Shown one piece after another: positions 11,816-23,060 of a stretch of 64,000 nt of DNA. The position numbers and the translations under genes were made by a program. Source of the stretch: Haliotis asinina (Eukaryota > Mollusca > Gastropoda > Lepetellida > Haliotidae). The notes under the pieces are model-generated. The model saw only the letters and a program-made list of their open reading frames with translations, was not told the DNA's origin and searched no databases. Within the stretch, counting starts at the first letter, position 1, and each line of letters begins with the position of its first letter. The DNA lies in NCBI RefSeq assembly GCF_037392515.1, contig NC_090280.1, positions 22,325,118 to 22,389,117 on the forward strand, in the 5' to 3' direction.

Positions 11816-12960
11816 ATGTGAGACGTTTGACCTTCCAGTCTATACATACGATTCAGATTCACCAAACATATCCATAGATTTTAAGACAAGACGAAATGCA
11901 TTTAACCTTCTATTGGCAATTCTTTTCTTATGTGGATAATTTTCGCTTCTATGGACAATTTTTGCTTCATGTCGAACGCCACTTTTCACTATAACTGGCA
12001 TTTTCTCACACTGTTAACCCCTCTGAGCAATCTTTGAATATACTTGAAAGATGTAATTGTTCTGGAGTGTTTTGTTTGCGCTGAAATGTCTTTTAATTAC
12101 TACTGCAGGGCCCTTCTCAAGCACAGAAAGTGGTATTATTTTTTTTAGAGCAGCGTACCGTGCAAGGTCAAAGACTCTGCAATCTTAGAACTTACAGTAA
12201 ACGACAATAAGTTACCCTCCTTCCTTAGTGACGGAGATACTATCGTAGCTACCGTTCTGATGCTTGGACGTCCACTTCTTGACCATCTACGGTGAATCTA
12301 GTCATAGTTAGTGTAGATGCCATTTGATTGATTCACACGTGACTAACATCACTAAAGTATCCACAATATTTTGCTTAAGGACCCGGATGGTACATTGGCA
12401 TGTTGTCATCGATCACCGTGGGTAATATATAGTCAGTGCATTGCCTTTTCATATGAAAGACAGATCAAGGATGTTCAAAACTTTTGGTGCTCTTTTTTCG
12501 TTTTTGTGTTTGTTTGGTTTTTTTTCGTTTCGTTTTCTTTGGGGGTTGCTTTTTTATTGTTCTTTTTATATATTTAGTTTGTAGTGTTTGTGATTTGTAT
12601 TGATTTGGTATGATTTTATTTTGTTTTATTTCTTTTAATTAATATTTTTGGTGGTGATTTTTGTATCGTTGTGACTTTTAATGGAGATGGGGGCAGTCTA
12701 GTATAACATACAGCAGGCAATTGTAACTGAAACTACATTTACATATGTTAGACCTTATAGTAAGAACATTCAGAGCAGCGTTAACTGACAAGTGTCTAAC
12801 TGATGGCGTAGTTCTGCATCTATTCAAATGCATTCTGTTTTTCAAATGAAGAAACCGAGCTCTTTACAGTATCCTTTCTTGAAAGGAATTAACACACAGT
12901 TTATTGGAAGATACAACCTCCACAGTCTCAAAAGTAAACACATATATGGCTGATGGAACA
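11816..12960. other. intergenic with a T-rich stretch
   Basis: A GTTTT/TTTTG-rich low-complexity stretch lies at about 12482-12660. No gene was recognised; the open frame across it comes from the composition. Confidence 0.45.
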
Positions 12961-12963
12961 TCA

Positions 12964-13015
12964 AGGAAGCAATAACCTTTGCCTCGGGGACCGGTTTTTG
13001 TAAAAGCAAGAGACA
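12964..13015 (+). repeat. left copy of a direct repeat flanking the Tc1 element
   Basis: The block AAGCAATAACCTTTGCCTCG followed by GACCGGTTTTTG recurs at about 14336-14387 on the other side of the transposon, in the same orientation and outside the TA duplication. It is too long and too diverged to be a target duplication of this element. Confidence 0.6.
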
Positions 13016-13017
13016 TA

Positions 13018-14314
13018 TAGTCTGGTTCATAATTATTGAGAATTTTTCTTCTTACTTTGAGCTATCCTAACACCTCAACTGATTCACTGATACTTAAAAC
13101 TAAGTAATGGTATAAGGGAGGTAACTCTTCTTGGCCTACTGAGTATAGTACAATTAGAGTTACCTCCCCTGAATTTGTAGCAGACGTCATTTTCCTCAGT
13201 ACTGTCAACAATGTCTGTTGAAGATAAAAGAAGGTTGATTTTTGAGTTGTGTAATCAAGGAATTGATGATGTAAATACATTGGCAGAGAGAACAGGAACT
13301 CCTCTTTCTACTGTGTATAGGATTAGGAAGAATTTTAAAGAGGGAAAGGATTTTGGGCACCAGAAAGGAGCAGGGAGACCCAGAAAATTGGACTTCTCAG
13401 ATCGCGTCCGACTGGGAATTTTAGCGTCTAAAAAGCAAAGGGCGAGCATCTCCAACATCAAGTATGAAATGATAGAAAGGGGATCAACAGTTGTATCAAA
13501 ATCTACAGTTAGGAGAAATTTGGTTGATCTTGGATGGGAGAAAAAGACTGGAATTCCTTCTCCTCTCATGAAACAAGAACATAAAGACAGGCGTGTTGAG
13601 TCGTGTTTGGCACATGAAAACTTTGACTGGGAAAATGTGATTTTTACTGATGAAAGCTCAATATGGGTATATCCCAATAATGTGAAAATATGGACAAAGT
13701 CTGCGTCAGCACCGTTGTATCAACGACCTAAATACAGCCCAAAGTTTCATGTATGGGGAGGGATATCCTTATTAGGAACGACCCCGCTGTGTGTGTTTGA
13801 GGGAAATCTGACAAGTCAACGCTACACTAACATATTAGATAATTTTCTCCTTCCAAGTGCACATGTGTTTCATGGAAATGACTGGATTTTGCAGCAAGAT
13901 AATGATCCTAAACACACCGCAAAACATGCCAAGCAGTGGTTTCAGGAGAAAAATGTGACTGCATTACCATTTCCTGCATATAGTCCTGACTTAAATCCCA
14001 TTGAGAACATTTGGGGGATGATGAAGGAATGTGTGAATCAAAAGGGGTTGACAAAAATTGAAGACATGAAGAGAGAAGTGGTCCGATACTGGGACAGCAT
14101 AACTCACGAGACACTAACCTCTCTGATAGGAAGTATGCCTACCCGTCTTAGACTGTGCCGTGAAGCTCAAGGAGACTTGATAAAATATTAAATTGTTACC
14201 TACACAACATGAAAAGGTCAGTTCACTTTCACAATACATTCAATTTTATCTGATTTGTTCTCGTTTAATAATATGAAATGCTTTAGCTATTCTCAATAAT
14301 TTTGAACCATACTG
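13018..14314 (+). mobile_element. complete Tc1/mariner transposon, apparently intact
   Basis: Terminal inverted repeats of about 26 bp pair 13018 onward (TAGTCTGGTTCATAATTATT) with the complement of the sequence ending at 14314 (CAGTATGGTTCAAAATTATT). They are flanked by TA at 13016-13017 and 14315-14316, the usual Tc1/mariner target duplication. Total length is 1297 bp and it encloses one uninterrupted transposase gene. With near-matching termini and an open transposase it looks recent. The flanks outside the element carry a direct repeat, reported separately. Confidence 0.88.
13211..14191 (+). CDS. Tc1/mariner-family transposase (DD34E)
   Basis: The 326-aa protein would bind the element's terminal repeats and carry out cut-and-paste transposition into TA sites. 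The N-terminal ~110 residues form paired helix-turn-helix-like DNA-binding regions (STVYRIRKNFKEG, then GRPRK, then STVRRNLVDLGWEKK). The catalytic domain shows VIFTDESS, LQQDNDPKHT and SPDLNPIENIW, with exactly 34 residues between the second Asp and the Glu. Length is normal for the family (about 320-350 aa). The ATG at 13211 is about 190 bp inside the left terminal repeat. There is no frameshift or stop, unlike every other transposon remnant in the window. Activity is not shown. Confidence 0.93.
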   Translation: MSVEDKRRLIFELCNQGIDDVNTLAERTGTPLSTVYRIRKNFKEGKDFGHQKGAGRPRKLDFSDRVRLGILASKKQRASISNIKYEMIERGSTVVSKSTVRRNLVDLGWEKKTGIPSPLMKQEHKDRRVESCLAHENFDWENVIFTDESSIWVYPNNVKIWTKSASAPLYQRPKYSPKFHVWGGISLLGTTPLCVFEGNLTSQRYTNILDNFLLPSAHVFHGNDWILQQDNDPKHTAKHAKQWFQEKNVTALPFPAYSPDLNPIENIWGMMKECVNQKGLTKIEDMKREVVRYWDSITHETLTSLIGSMPTRLRLCREAQGDLIKY

Positions 14315-14335
14315 TACATATGTGACTGATTTAAA

Positions 14336-14387
14336 AATGAGGAAACAATAACCTTTGCCTTGGCGGTCGGTTTTTCAGACATAAAGA
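14336..14387 (+). repeat. right copy of the direct repeat flanking the Tc1 element
   Basis: AAACAATAACCTTTGCCTTG followed by GTCGGTTTTTCAGACATA matches the block at 12964-13015. The transposon sits at the end of the first copy. Confidence 0.6.
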
Positions 14388-14662
14388 TGTTCAACTCATT
14401 ACTAGGCTGAAGTTTACTAGGCATTACTAGGCTAGGTTGTTTCAACCTTATAAGCAAGATGTGTCTCTCAATGTTAATGGTACTGTCATACTGTACATTG
14501 GCATGTCCAAAAGTTGTTTTTATGAAGCTTTCGTTTTATACGTTGATTAACATCACAAGGATTCAAATACTGAACACGCTACTGAAAAATGTGGTAAGAG
14601 GATCACGGCTGTAGGATCTGTGGGCCTTGGTTGCAATTACATAGCCACATATTGATTTAAAT

Positions 14663-14812
14663 GGACGGTGGATAGCTTAATGGTGAAAGCGTCCGCTCGT
14701 CATTCTGAAGCCCGGACATACGTCAGTATGTGAAGTCCATTTCTGGTGATATTCCCGGAATACTGCTAAACACCATACTCACTCACTAACTCACCGACTC
14801 ACTCTATCACTC
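14663..14812 (+). repeat. tRNA-derived SINE, family 2
   Basis: Has an A-box-like TAGCTTAATGGTGAAAGCG, a degraded B box, the body GTGAAGTCCATTTCTGGTG, and a tail of ACTC repeats. Confidence 0.65.
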
Positions 14813-15511
14813 TGAGGCTTTATCTCAAAATGCTCCTGCGAACAGTGGTGATTTAATATGTCATTACGATGTCACAGAAAGGTGATTACAACCATTTTTG
14901 TCTAAGGGTCTGCTTCAGGTTAAACGTTACTGTCCACGCCTTGACCCAGTTAGCTATCATTTGTAAGTCATTTACATTACTCGATTATATGGGATCGGGT
15001 GATCGATAATGGCATAGAAAGAAAGTCGTCCGCCAATAATTTAATAGGACATCGAATATCATCAACTATATCAGCATGTACCGGAAATAATGATGTAGCA
15101 AAAAGAGAACCTGGGAGAACCCCCGTTAGAACATGGAATGATTTCTGTATGCAACGTGGAAGATCTGTCTCAGAAATAACAAATAGGTGAGGTGAAGTGA
15201 AATTACAAGCTGAGACTATCCATATTGCTGTACGACCAATGACGTCAGTGCTTGTTATATATTCCCACTGCTGTTAAATGTCACTGGCAATAAGATACTA
15301 AAACACGAACGATACCATATCCTCCTGACTTTTACGAAACCGTAATAAATCCAGCATCGAGAAGACAACCGTTGAGCCGTTGTATTCAATCTGTACAGAG
15401 ATATACCGTACTCAATAACATAGCCTCCATTTAACATCTGATTAAATATATCAAATCAGACTCGCAGCTTTCGTCTGTTCAGACACTGAGTTAAACATTT
15501 CACTTTGTCTG
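14813..15511. other. intergenic, nothing recognised
   Basis: No exon with splice context or repeat was recognised. The short open frames resemble no known family. Confidence 0.35.
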
Positions 15512-15655
15512 TGGATGTGGTGGGGTAGCCTAGTGGTTGAAGCGTTCGCTCGTCTGGCTGCAGACCCGGGTTCGATTCCCCACATGGGTATATATGTGAA
15601 GCTGATTTCTGGTGTTCGCCACGATATTACTGGGATATATATAATTACTAAACAC
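15512..15655 (+). repeat. tRNA-derived SINE, family 2, good copy
   Basis: Clear A box (GGTAGCCTAGTGGTTGAAGC) and B box (CGGGTTCGATTCCCC), then the family body with GTGAAGCTGATTTCTGGTG and CACGATATTACTGGGATA. The tRNA-like head would act as an RNA polymerase III promoter. The tail is truncated. Confidence 0.8.
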
Positions 15656-16339
15656 GGTAGAAAAACTAAATTAATTCACTTGACTATGCAAGATATAATG
15701 AAAAAGTGTGGCTCACACTCATTATTGATCTCAAGTCAGTAAATGAATATTGTTTACGACTGTATCATCAGTTTTGCTGCTATCTGCGGCGATATTGATC
15801 ACAAATATAAAGCGCCAGTAATGACCACAAACAGACAGATGGTTGATCGTCCTAATGATGCACAGTTTTGCTTCGTTCAATTAGCAGTCATTAAGTGACC
15901 TGTCACAGGACAGGAAACGCCCACCTCAAAAAGACTACCGGTGTGTCCAGATTGACGTCAGTGGACGAAGGACATTGCCTTCGCTGAACCAAATGTATCT
16001 ATAGCAGTCGGGATCTAATTACAAGGAAGTAGGGAAGGAGAAGGCGGGCAGTTTCTTCCTCTAATAGATCGCGGTGGTGGAGTTGGTTCGAAATTTAATT
16101 ATTTTCCAACATATTCCATCTGAAGTGGACATACTATTCAATTTGTTATTTAGGTCGATTGGTTGAACTTGACCGCTGTCCTTAATTGTACTGTAGGTCA
16201 GTGACCGGAGTGACGTTTTTGGTTAGTTATCTCGTTTCAAATGCTACAGTGCTATGTCCTCGTCAAATGTACCACTCTTTCGCGCAGAGGATTTTAGACA
16301 AGACCAGGGCCGCCACATATTCCCATAGTTAAAATCGGC
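15656..16339. other. intergenic, nothing recognised
   Basis: No coding exon, RNA gene or known repeat was recognised. Confidence 0.35.
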
Positions 16340-16490
16340 CTGCAAATAATCGAACCTGGACCAAACAATCGGATGATAGATGACAGCTTTCCACCTGCTG
16401 GTCACCCGATTCCCAGGATGTCAGTCAATTCCAACCTGGAGCTCTGACGAGGAGATGACACTAATTGAGTGAGTGAGTGAAATTGTGTAG
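16340..16490 (-). repeat. SINE-like repeat fragment with GTGA tail
   Basis: CTGCAAATAATCGAACCTGG followed by CCAAACAATC resembles the family 1 central region, and GAGTGAGTGAGTG lies at the right edge. Much of the body is altered. Confidence 0.45.
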
Positions 16491-16675
16491 GTCTTAGACA
16501 CTGACCATCTTGTTGGACCCAATGTCTGTGATTAGGGGACTTCGGGATACGACTTAAGACATCATACGTCATTACATGGATCTGGAATGAATAGAGTTGA
16601 GTCAAATAAAACTCATGGAAAATATCAAACACATGAAAACACATCTCAAAATGTGCATGGAAACACTTCTTACGA

Positions 16676-16822
16676 TCTCAGGGTAGCCATGTGGTTAAAG
16701 CGTTCGTTCGACCCAGGTTCGATTTTCCACATGACTACGTGTGAAGTCCATTTCTGTTGTTCTCCGCCATGATATTGCTGAAATATTACTAGAACGATAC
16801 TCACTCACTCACTCACTCAAAC
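16676..16822 (+). repeat. tRNA-derived SINE, family 2, with CACT tail
   Basis: GGTAGCCATGTGGTTAAAGC (A box), CAGGTTCGATTTTCC (B box), GTGAAGTCCATTTCTG, CATGATATTGCTGAAATATT, then a (CACT)n tail. The end resembles the tail of family 1. Confidence 0.8.
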
Positions 16823-17019
16823 ATGCATGTACTCTTACGAAACCTTGGAACATTTGTAAGGAAACACAGATTGGTGGATACGATTACACATTTCCCGAAA
16901 TTGTTAGTACCACAAGGTTAAACTTTTAACACAATTTACGTATACAGCTCGGGTCATTGTGTATATATTGTATATATTATGTACACTCTCATCTAACGCA
17001 GAAACTTTTTTAAAAATAT

Positions 17020-17135
17020 GTGGATTTTTTAACGTTTCAAAAACGTTTGGACGAAACGTTGGTGAGAAATATTAGAAACCTGAAAACGTTTTGAAAAGGT
17101 TTTTCCCTGTGGTTTCCAAAACGTTTGGATTGAAT
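17020..17135. repeat. AACGTTT-rich cluster
   Basis: Several copies of AAACGTTT/AACGTTTT occur within about 110 bp. A similar cluster lies at 19220-19440. The function is unknown; the two clusters may be ends of one old element. Confidence 0.45.
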
Positions 17136-17274
17136 CTTCTTGCGATTGTAGAGATAGCAGAAACGATATAATCTTCTTACATAATTGCATGGCTAGTTTA
17201 CCAACACTAAGTGTTTTAAGTAGCGTCCAGTAAATACATACACATAAGTAATTTTTTTGTCATCCGTTACTATT

Positions 17275-17325
17275 AGTGAAAATGAAAACAATACAATATA
17301 GATATAGATAGATATAGATATAGGA
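17275..17325. repeat. GATA microsatellite
   Basis: Short imperfect (GATATA/GATA)n run. Confidence 0.75.
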
Positions 17326-17329
17326 TGCT

Positions 17330-17760
17330 TATATAGCACACATATCCACGCACTAGTGCATGCTCAAGGTCCTAGTATTTTCCCTCGATCACTGGATGTC
17401 AATCTCAACAGCACATCGTATTCCAATCTCAACTCCCTGGGGAGTATACAACTCCTCCTACCACTAGGCGAGGTACCCAATTGACAACTGGGTGGACTGG
17501 GACACTTTGTCCAAGTTTACGGCACGTTGCTGTGCCCGCAACTAGGTGTATGCACATGTCCATGTGGACACCATCTGGTCACATGCCAACGAATTCGTGG
17601 GTTCTTTTAAGTGGACGAGGTTGTGTGCTGTACTTTAGGGGTTGTGACAACACTGAAAGGTTTTCACACCCGATCACAGGTGGGCTCGATCCCGAAATCT
17701 CAACCTCGCTGGATCACTAGCTTGACGCCTTAACCAGCTCGCCCACCATGCCGCCCATAC
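17330..17760 (-). repeat. long tRNA-derived SINE, family 4
   Basis: On the minus strand a tRNA-like head begins at 17760 (GGCGGCATGGTGGGCGAGC, B-box-like GGGATCGAGCCC). A body of about 350 bp follows, containing ACCCAATTGACAACTGGGTG on the plus strand. This body resembles a metazoan-wide dispersed repeat I recall from invertebrate genomes; the identification is from memory. Confidence 0.6.
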
Positions 17761-19219
17761 ATGTTTTACATAATGCTCCATTTCATCAATAGATCCGGAA
17801 AATAATCATCTTTGCCATCGGCCTCTTCTTGCGTCTGTGTTGGCGTCTGGACTAAACACAAAGAAACTGAATAAATATTTACTGTCACTTCACTCTTGAT
17901 GATCCTAAATTACTGCTACATAGTGTTTCTGTGTAGTAAAGAGTACAAATTGCCACCTGTATATATCGAAAACTGACAAAATCAATACAGATCAACCATC
18001 CACAGTCGTCCATTAATCATGTACATACAATAGGAATTTATTACCAACCGAATAAAAAACATTTTGTCAAATTGTGCTAGTGATTTCATGTGGTCGTGTT
18101 GTGTGATACTATTCCAAAACAGGGCATCAATAGTTACTTGCAATAGTTTTATAGAACTGAACATTGTGTATTTCTTACATTTGGCCCAAGTTATACATGG
18201 CAAGTTGCCTTTTGATGAACGTTCATTTGAAAGTATTTTTGATGATACATCATCGTCTGTTGTTTAAAGATCGCATGGTACGATCGTATATTTACTTATG
18301 AGAGGGCGACATCTGTTGAGAGGAATCATGGTCTGGTTGTTAGGGAAGTGACGTATTGTTTATGCTAGAAACTAACCAACACGAGTCACCGATCAATCCC
18401 CACACGCCCAATTTCCTGTACATCATGTGTACATGTGTTGATAGATTTGATACAAGATAGACGTAACAGGGACATTTCCTATATTTAAAAACATGTCTAA
18501 ATTGGGTAATTTAATAAATCATGTTAATATTATAGTTAAGTTATAGTCGATGTTTCTTTGTAATTTAATAGATATCACCATGCAGTCTACACTGCATTAT
18601 TTGCAAACACAGATACACTGTGACGTAGTTTGGGTATGAATATGCAGCTATTAATTCACCACTCTCCAAATCTATATAAACATCTAATTCTGCTTGCACA
18701 TTATGAACACTGGTGCGTTTGTAACAAACGCTCATTCTAACACTATGTCACAAAGATTTAATGTCGCAAGTAATATCTATCACACATACGTTGAGAAAAC
18801 ATCCTAGGAATAGGTACACTTACAAACAAAGAAGGATGAACGTTCACAAGGCAAGATATAAAATTTGACTGAAGAGGAATTATGTGAATACATACATGAA
18901 ACCTTTCAGAAAACTGTTGACTTATCACAAGAGTGAAATGTACAGTCTTCTACAACCTGCAATGTGATGGAACTTCCCGTCTGCTATGTGGTTAAAGTCC
19001 GATTTGCACGGTTTGAATGCACGGTTTCCTGCGCTGACCTCATAAAGTATCTATGACCATTCCCGAGAGTTGACAAGATACACGTGACAGCAGGCTGTCC
19101 ACAGCAGTAAACTAGGGAAATATATTTACAACACAATGCTGGATCTATAGTAAATAGTACAGGTCTGAAAAATGCGTGATAGTAATCATGACATTTAACC
19201 TCAAAAACCTCAAGTTATC
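17761..19219. other. intergenic, nothing recognised
   Basis: AT-rich, with no exon that I can support. Overlapping short open frames near 17980-18270 on both strands show no family features. Confidence 0.35.
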
Positions 19220-19440
19220 TTATAACGTTGTCATTTGCTTTCAAACTATATAAAACGTTAGTGTGTAGACGTTTTCGGTTTTGTTTCTTGATTACATTTT
19301 GATAACGTTACTTGAACCGTTTTCATAACTTTTGAAAATAGCGTTAAAAACGTTTTAAAATCATTATGAAAGCGTTTTCACGAAACATTTCACGAAAAAA
19401 CGTTTGAATAGAAAACGTTTTGTGTTAACTGGGCTGATGT
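19220..19440. repeat. second AACGTTT-rich cluster
   Basis: At least eight AACGTT/AAACGTTT-like motifs lie in about 220 bp, ending GAAAACGTTTTGTGTTAACT. Compare 17020-17135. Confidence 0.45.
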
Positions 19441-19927
19441 CAAAAGTGTAATGGTAATATGTCAGTGACACAGATATCGTCCTACAATTTCCCCATACTT
19501 TCTACGTCCACCATTTTCCGATATAAATCTTGATAGGTTTGAATAATGCAACATCTGAAACGTAATCTTAATGCTCCATCACATCACTTGTGAGACGAAC
19601 ATCCACTTACATCTCATTTACATCCTCATATGCTTACAGCTCCTCCTGGTTGGACGGAACTAGGTCGGGATCTGGGGAAGTCCTGATTGGTCAAGATGGG
19701 TCACTATGAAAGAATTAACTGACCGCCATCTCAAGCTATTAGCCTTGAGTATGTATTCTAGATATGATTATCGGTTATACACAGCGTCTTGACATCCCGT
19801 CAGCACGATATCGTATGTCATCATGAAGTGTGATGATTAGTTTGTGTGCATGCCTTAGAAATATATTCAGATATATAACATGAAGTCATGAAGATAAGGG
19901 AGTTTGAACCAAACAATCAGGTGATAT

Positions 19928-20190
19928 ATGAGTGAGTGAGTATACTTTAAGTTTAACATTGTCTTATTTCAATATTCCAGCAATATCACGGCGGCGGACT
20001 TCACACATTGTAGCTAATGTGTGAGTGAGAGAGTGGTGGATGGGTGGATAGGTGAGTGAGTGAGTGACGGGTCGGTGGGTGGGTGAGTGAGTGAGTGAGT
20101 GAGGGATGATTAGGTATGAGTGAGCGAGCGATGGGTGGGTGGGTGAGTGAGAGTGAGTGAGTGATGGCAGGTGGGTGAGTGACTCACATA
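19928..20190 (-). repeat. SINE family 2 tail plus degenerate GTGA/GGTG microsatellite
   Basis: AATATTCCAGCAATATCACG followed by GCGGCGGACTTCACAC is the reverse of the family 2 3' body. To its right is about 160 bp of GTGAGTGAGTG/GGGTGGGTG repeats. The open frame across it, rich in Ser/His/Pro/Thr, is microsatellite-derived. Confidence 0.65.
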
Positions 20191-20599
20191 CAATTTCGAT
20201 GCAATATAGCCTCTTAAAACATCTAGAATGATTCTTGAAATGTTTACCCATTTTTAAAAATGTTCATTGGGCACGTGTTATTTCAAAAGCAGTTTCAAAT
20301 TTGTACAATTATCGACATAACACCTTCAGCTGTATAACATTTCTGACTTTATCCTGACAGATCGCGTCTCAAAATAGCACGAACACTTCTCATGAAATGA
20401 TTTCTTTTATGAGAAATGTTTCCAGTTTCGCTTTCACCTCGCTCGTCGTGTTCCCATAATCCACGTGTAGACGTGACATTGTGACACCACTAAAGTACAG
20501 GTGGTAGAGACACTGTGTGGACACGATCCGTGAAAATCAGAGTTAGAAATGATCTTCAGCAAACGCATGCATGCTTATGGTAAGAGGCCGCTAATGGGA

Positions 20600-20900
20600 T
20601 CGGGGATCGGCCGTGAAGATCCGGGTTGGCAGTTGTCAACCCATGCTTGCCCCACCCTCAACCCCCACCCCCACCCCCATGAACATACGGAATATAATTG
20701 ATCTACAGTATCAAGAGGCGACTAGCACGGTGGAGTGGTCAGACTCGCTGACTTGGTTGACACATGTTTTCGTATCCCAATTCCCTTGGTCGATACTGAT
20801 GCTTTTGGTCACTAGATTGTCTCATCCAGACTTCATTATTTACAGACTGCAGCCATAAAGCAATTAAAACTAAACTCACTCGCTCACTCACTAACTGTGG
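20600..20900 (+). repeat. SINE-like repeat, family 1, with internal C-rich insertion
   Basis: Begins near CGTGAAGATCCGGGTTGGCA and CAACCCATGCTTGCC, is interrupted by a CCCCCACCC stretch, continues with TCGCTGACTTGGTTGACACA and ends in AAACTAAACTCACTCGCTCA. Near full length, plus strand. Confidence 0.75.
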
Positions 20901-22129
20901 ATTGAAATCTAGCATTAGCTGGAATTGTTGCAGACACGCGATGACAGTAATGGACACGTGCATCCATGATGGCAGTTACTGTATCTTCTTTTTATCTCTT
21001 CGTAAGGGATAGTGAGTGAGTAGAGTTTTTATGAGACTTTTATATACACCTTTATAAGGATTGTTTTGTAGTAACTCAATGTTGCTGGTTTTTGCATGTT
21101 TACAGTGTGTTACTTTATTAAATTGGGTCTCACAGTGCACTCAGCTCCTTATAGAGCAGTGCTGGTATCATTATACAGGCCATCCTCGATATCTCCAAGC
21201 TATACATTAGGCTAAATCTCCACGATACCCTGGATGCATCTGTTGGCTGTTTCGATAACTTTATTTCCTCCCTTTGTTGGCTCCGAACTCTCACAGTAGC
21301 CAATCAGATAAGCCGCTGTTACAACCACCAGTGACAACAAAGACAGCGGTCGCAGTCGCGAAAGTTTGTTGGCAGTTCGACTCTGATTTTGGGGGAAGTC
21401 ATACAGACAAGTTGACAGGTCCGAAACTTTTACAAAATATGCAAGAACTCTTTCTACCCCTTTCAGAGTACCTTTGCATCATTTGTGCTGCCAAGTGTAA
21501 TCGGTTAGATAATTAAACAAGTGAAAGTGAAGAGTGATCGGTATACGCTCAACTTACCAGAATAGATGCCTGATACGATAAAAAGCCAGCAAAGTGGGGT
21601 AATAAAGTTATCGGACCGATTCGTAGATGGTTTCATCCCAAGCGCCTCTTTCTCTGTATCTAACTAGACCTTTCTAGGGCATCCACCAGAATTCCCTAGT
21701 TTATTCATTGTACTCCTAATGTTACCCCCTTGTATTTTCTAGCTGACCCACTTGTAAATTATCCACAAGAAATTCGTAGCTTATCCAAGAGAATTTCCTC
21801 AAAACGTCCAGTCACATAAGGCAATGAAAAAAATCTTGGACCACTCGGTTAAGGCAGCTTTTAATTGCGGAGAACCAGTTGAACACACAACACTTGATCT
21901 CTTGAATACATTAGGCAGCTCCTTACGTTCAGATGAATGCAAATACAGCCGGTTAAAGATTGCCTGTTTAGTTATAATACGCAACACTTATGACATTTAA
22001 AATAACAGGGTACTCTTTGAACGGCCATATTCTTTGTAAACATATGGTTGTTGTGCAAGAAAGATCAATGCATTCAAGGTTTATAAGGTACTGCACACTA
22101 GAGTAGAGAATGTGTATTTATCACCCAAA
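20901..22129. other. intergenic, nothing recognised
   Basis: No coding exon or RNA gene was recognised. Confidence 0.35.
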
Positions 22130-22400
22130 ACTGTGTTCCACAGGAGATATTGCTTTGTGATATACTGAAAGCAGATTTTACATATTTTTCTGGCATCATC
22201 AATCACATGACAGACAATGCTATAATGGCGTCACAATGATATGACATCGGTGCACTGCAACTGCAATGGCAGTACTGTGTTCAGAGATGCACATTTTCCA
22301 TTGAAAAGTATTAAAGAGTGAAATTTGATGATCACTTTTCAGGCTTGTGGATATTTGTAACTTTATCAAGTCGTGGTGATATACAGGACAACAAAAGACA
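22130..22400. repeat. segmental duplicate of the gene A-B intergenic block
   Basis: AACTGTGTTCCACAGGAGAT and a following series of matching blocks (GACAATGCTAT, GGCAGT...TGTGTTCAGA) recur at about 31737-32075, downstream of gene B. This places the block downstream of the last exon in two array units and supports tandem duplication. Confidence 0.6.
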
Positions 22401-22634
22401 CTCTGTTACTGGCAAGCAAATGTGGTAATAAGTTGAAAAACGCATATCTTTTAAGCGTTCGTGTCCCTGTACACATCAGCTAAACATGGACATCAGTACT
22501 TCGTTGGTTTCATCGTATCGCGTGTTCGACTGAGAGACGTTAAACAGAGAAGCTGTCATTCCATGAAGTTACAAACACCAGCTACTTGGTCTTCTGTAGC
22601 AGTAATGAAGAGACTTGTAGAGGTGGGACTCCTG

Positions 22635-22790
22635 CCTGAGTAGAGGCTTCACCTGGTGCTGTTATCCTAGGTAGAGGGGAATGAAGGGTTGGAAGGCGTG
22701 TAGACCTGTTCCACCAGGCATCGTTCGTAATTATGGAGGGGTAAGGCATCCTTGCCTTCGTTGGAAGCACAAGGTACATCAATGGAAAAT
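22635..22790 (-). pseudogene. relic of a receptor tail exon
   Basis: On the minus strand, read in the gene A tail frame, this gives DVPCASNEGKDALPLHNYER followed by CLVEQVYTPSNPS and a stop. It corresponds to DVPRASNNDVLPLHDYERLL followed by GDQFHVYTSFHPS in gene A. The upstream half of the exon and its acceptor are not recognisable. It lies just downstream of the functional gene A tail exon, so it is a worn second copy of that exon or the end of an older array member. The first Tyr motif is YERC and the second YTPS. Confidence 0.6.
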
Positions 22791-22919
22791 ATGTGCATTC
22801 AGCTAAAAAGCTATAAACATGATATCTACATTAAGCTATAAACATTATATCTGTATAAAGATACATAGTCTAAACATAGTCTAGACATAAAGTCTGCATA
22901 GACTGTTACCTCGCATGAT

Positions 22920-23060
22920 ACTACACACCGTACTGCGGTCCTCTGTTGAGGAAGATGAGGGATAGAGAGACGTGTAGATGTGGAACTGTACCGTCAGTTT
23001 AGGTGTCACCTGGTACTGTGGTCCTCTGTTGAGGAAGATGAAGGATGGAAAGACGTGTAG
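22920..23060 (-). repeat. two copies of the 83-bp unit at the end of gene A
   Basis: CTCTGTTGAGGAAGATGA occurs at 22941 and 23024, exactly 83 bp apart. One copy is in the tail coding exon and one in the 3' untranslated region. The same unit is expanded in gene D. Confidence 0.8.

Noticed and set aside
13255..13677. 140-aa minus-strand frame over the Tc1 transposase
   Set aside because: Antisense shadow of the clear transposase gene.
15512..15600. Functional tRNA gene suggested by good A and B boxes (also 11541, 49892, 16676)
   Set aside because: Each is followed by the same non-tRNA body and tail as other dispersed copies, and acceptor-stem pairing is lacking, so they are SINE heads.
18064..18267. 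Plus-strand frame with hydrophobic stretch, possible small gene
   Set aside because: No splice context, no family resemblance, and an overlapping frame of equal length on the other strand.
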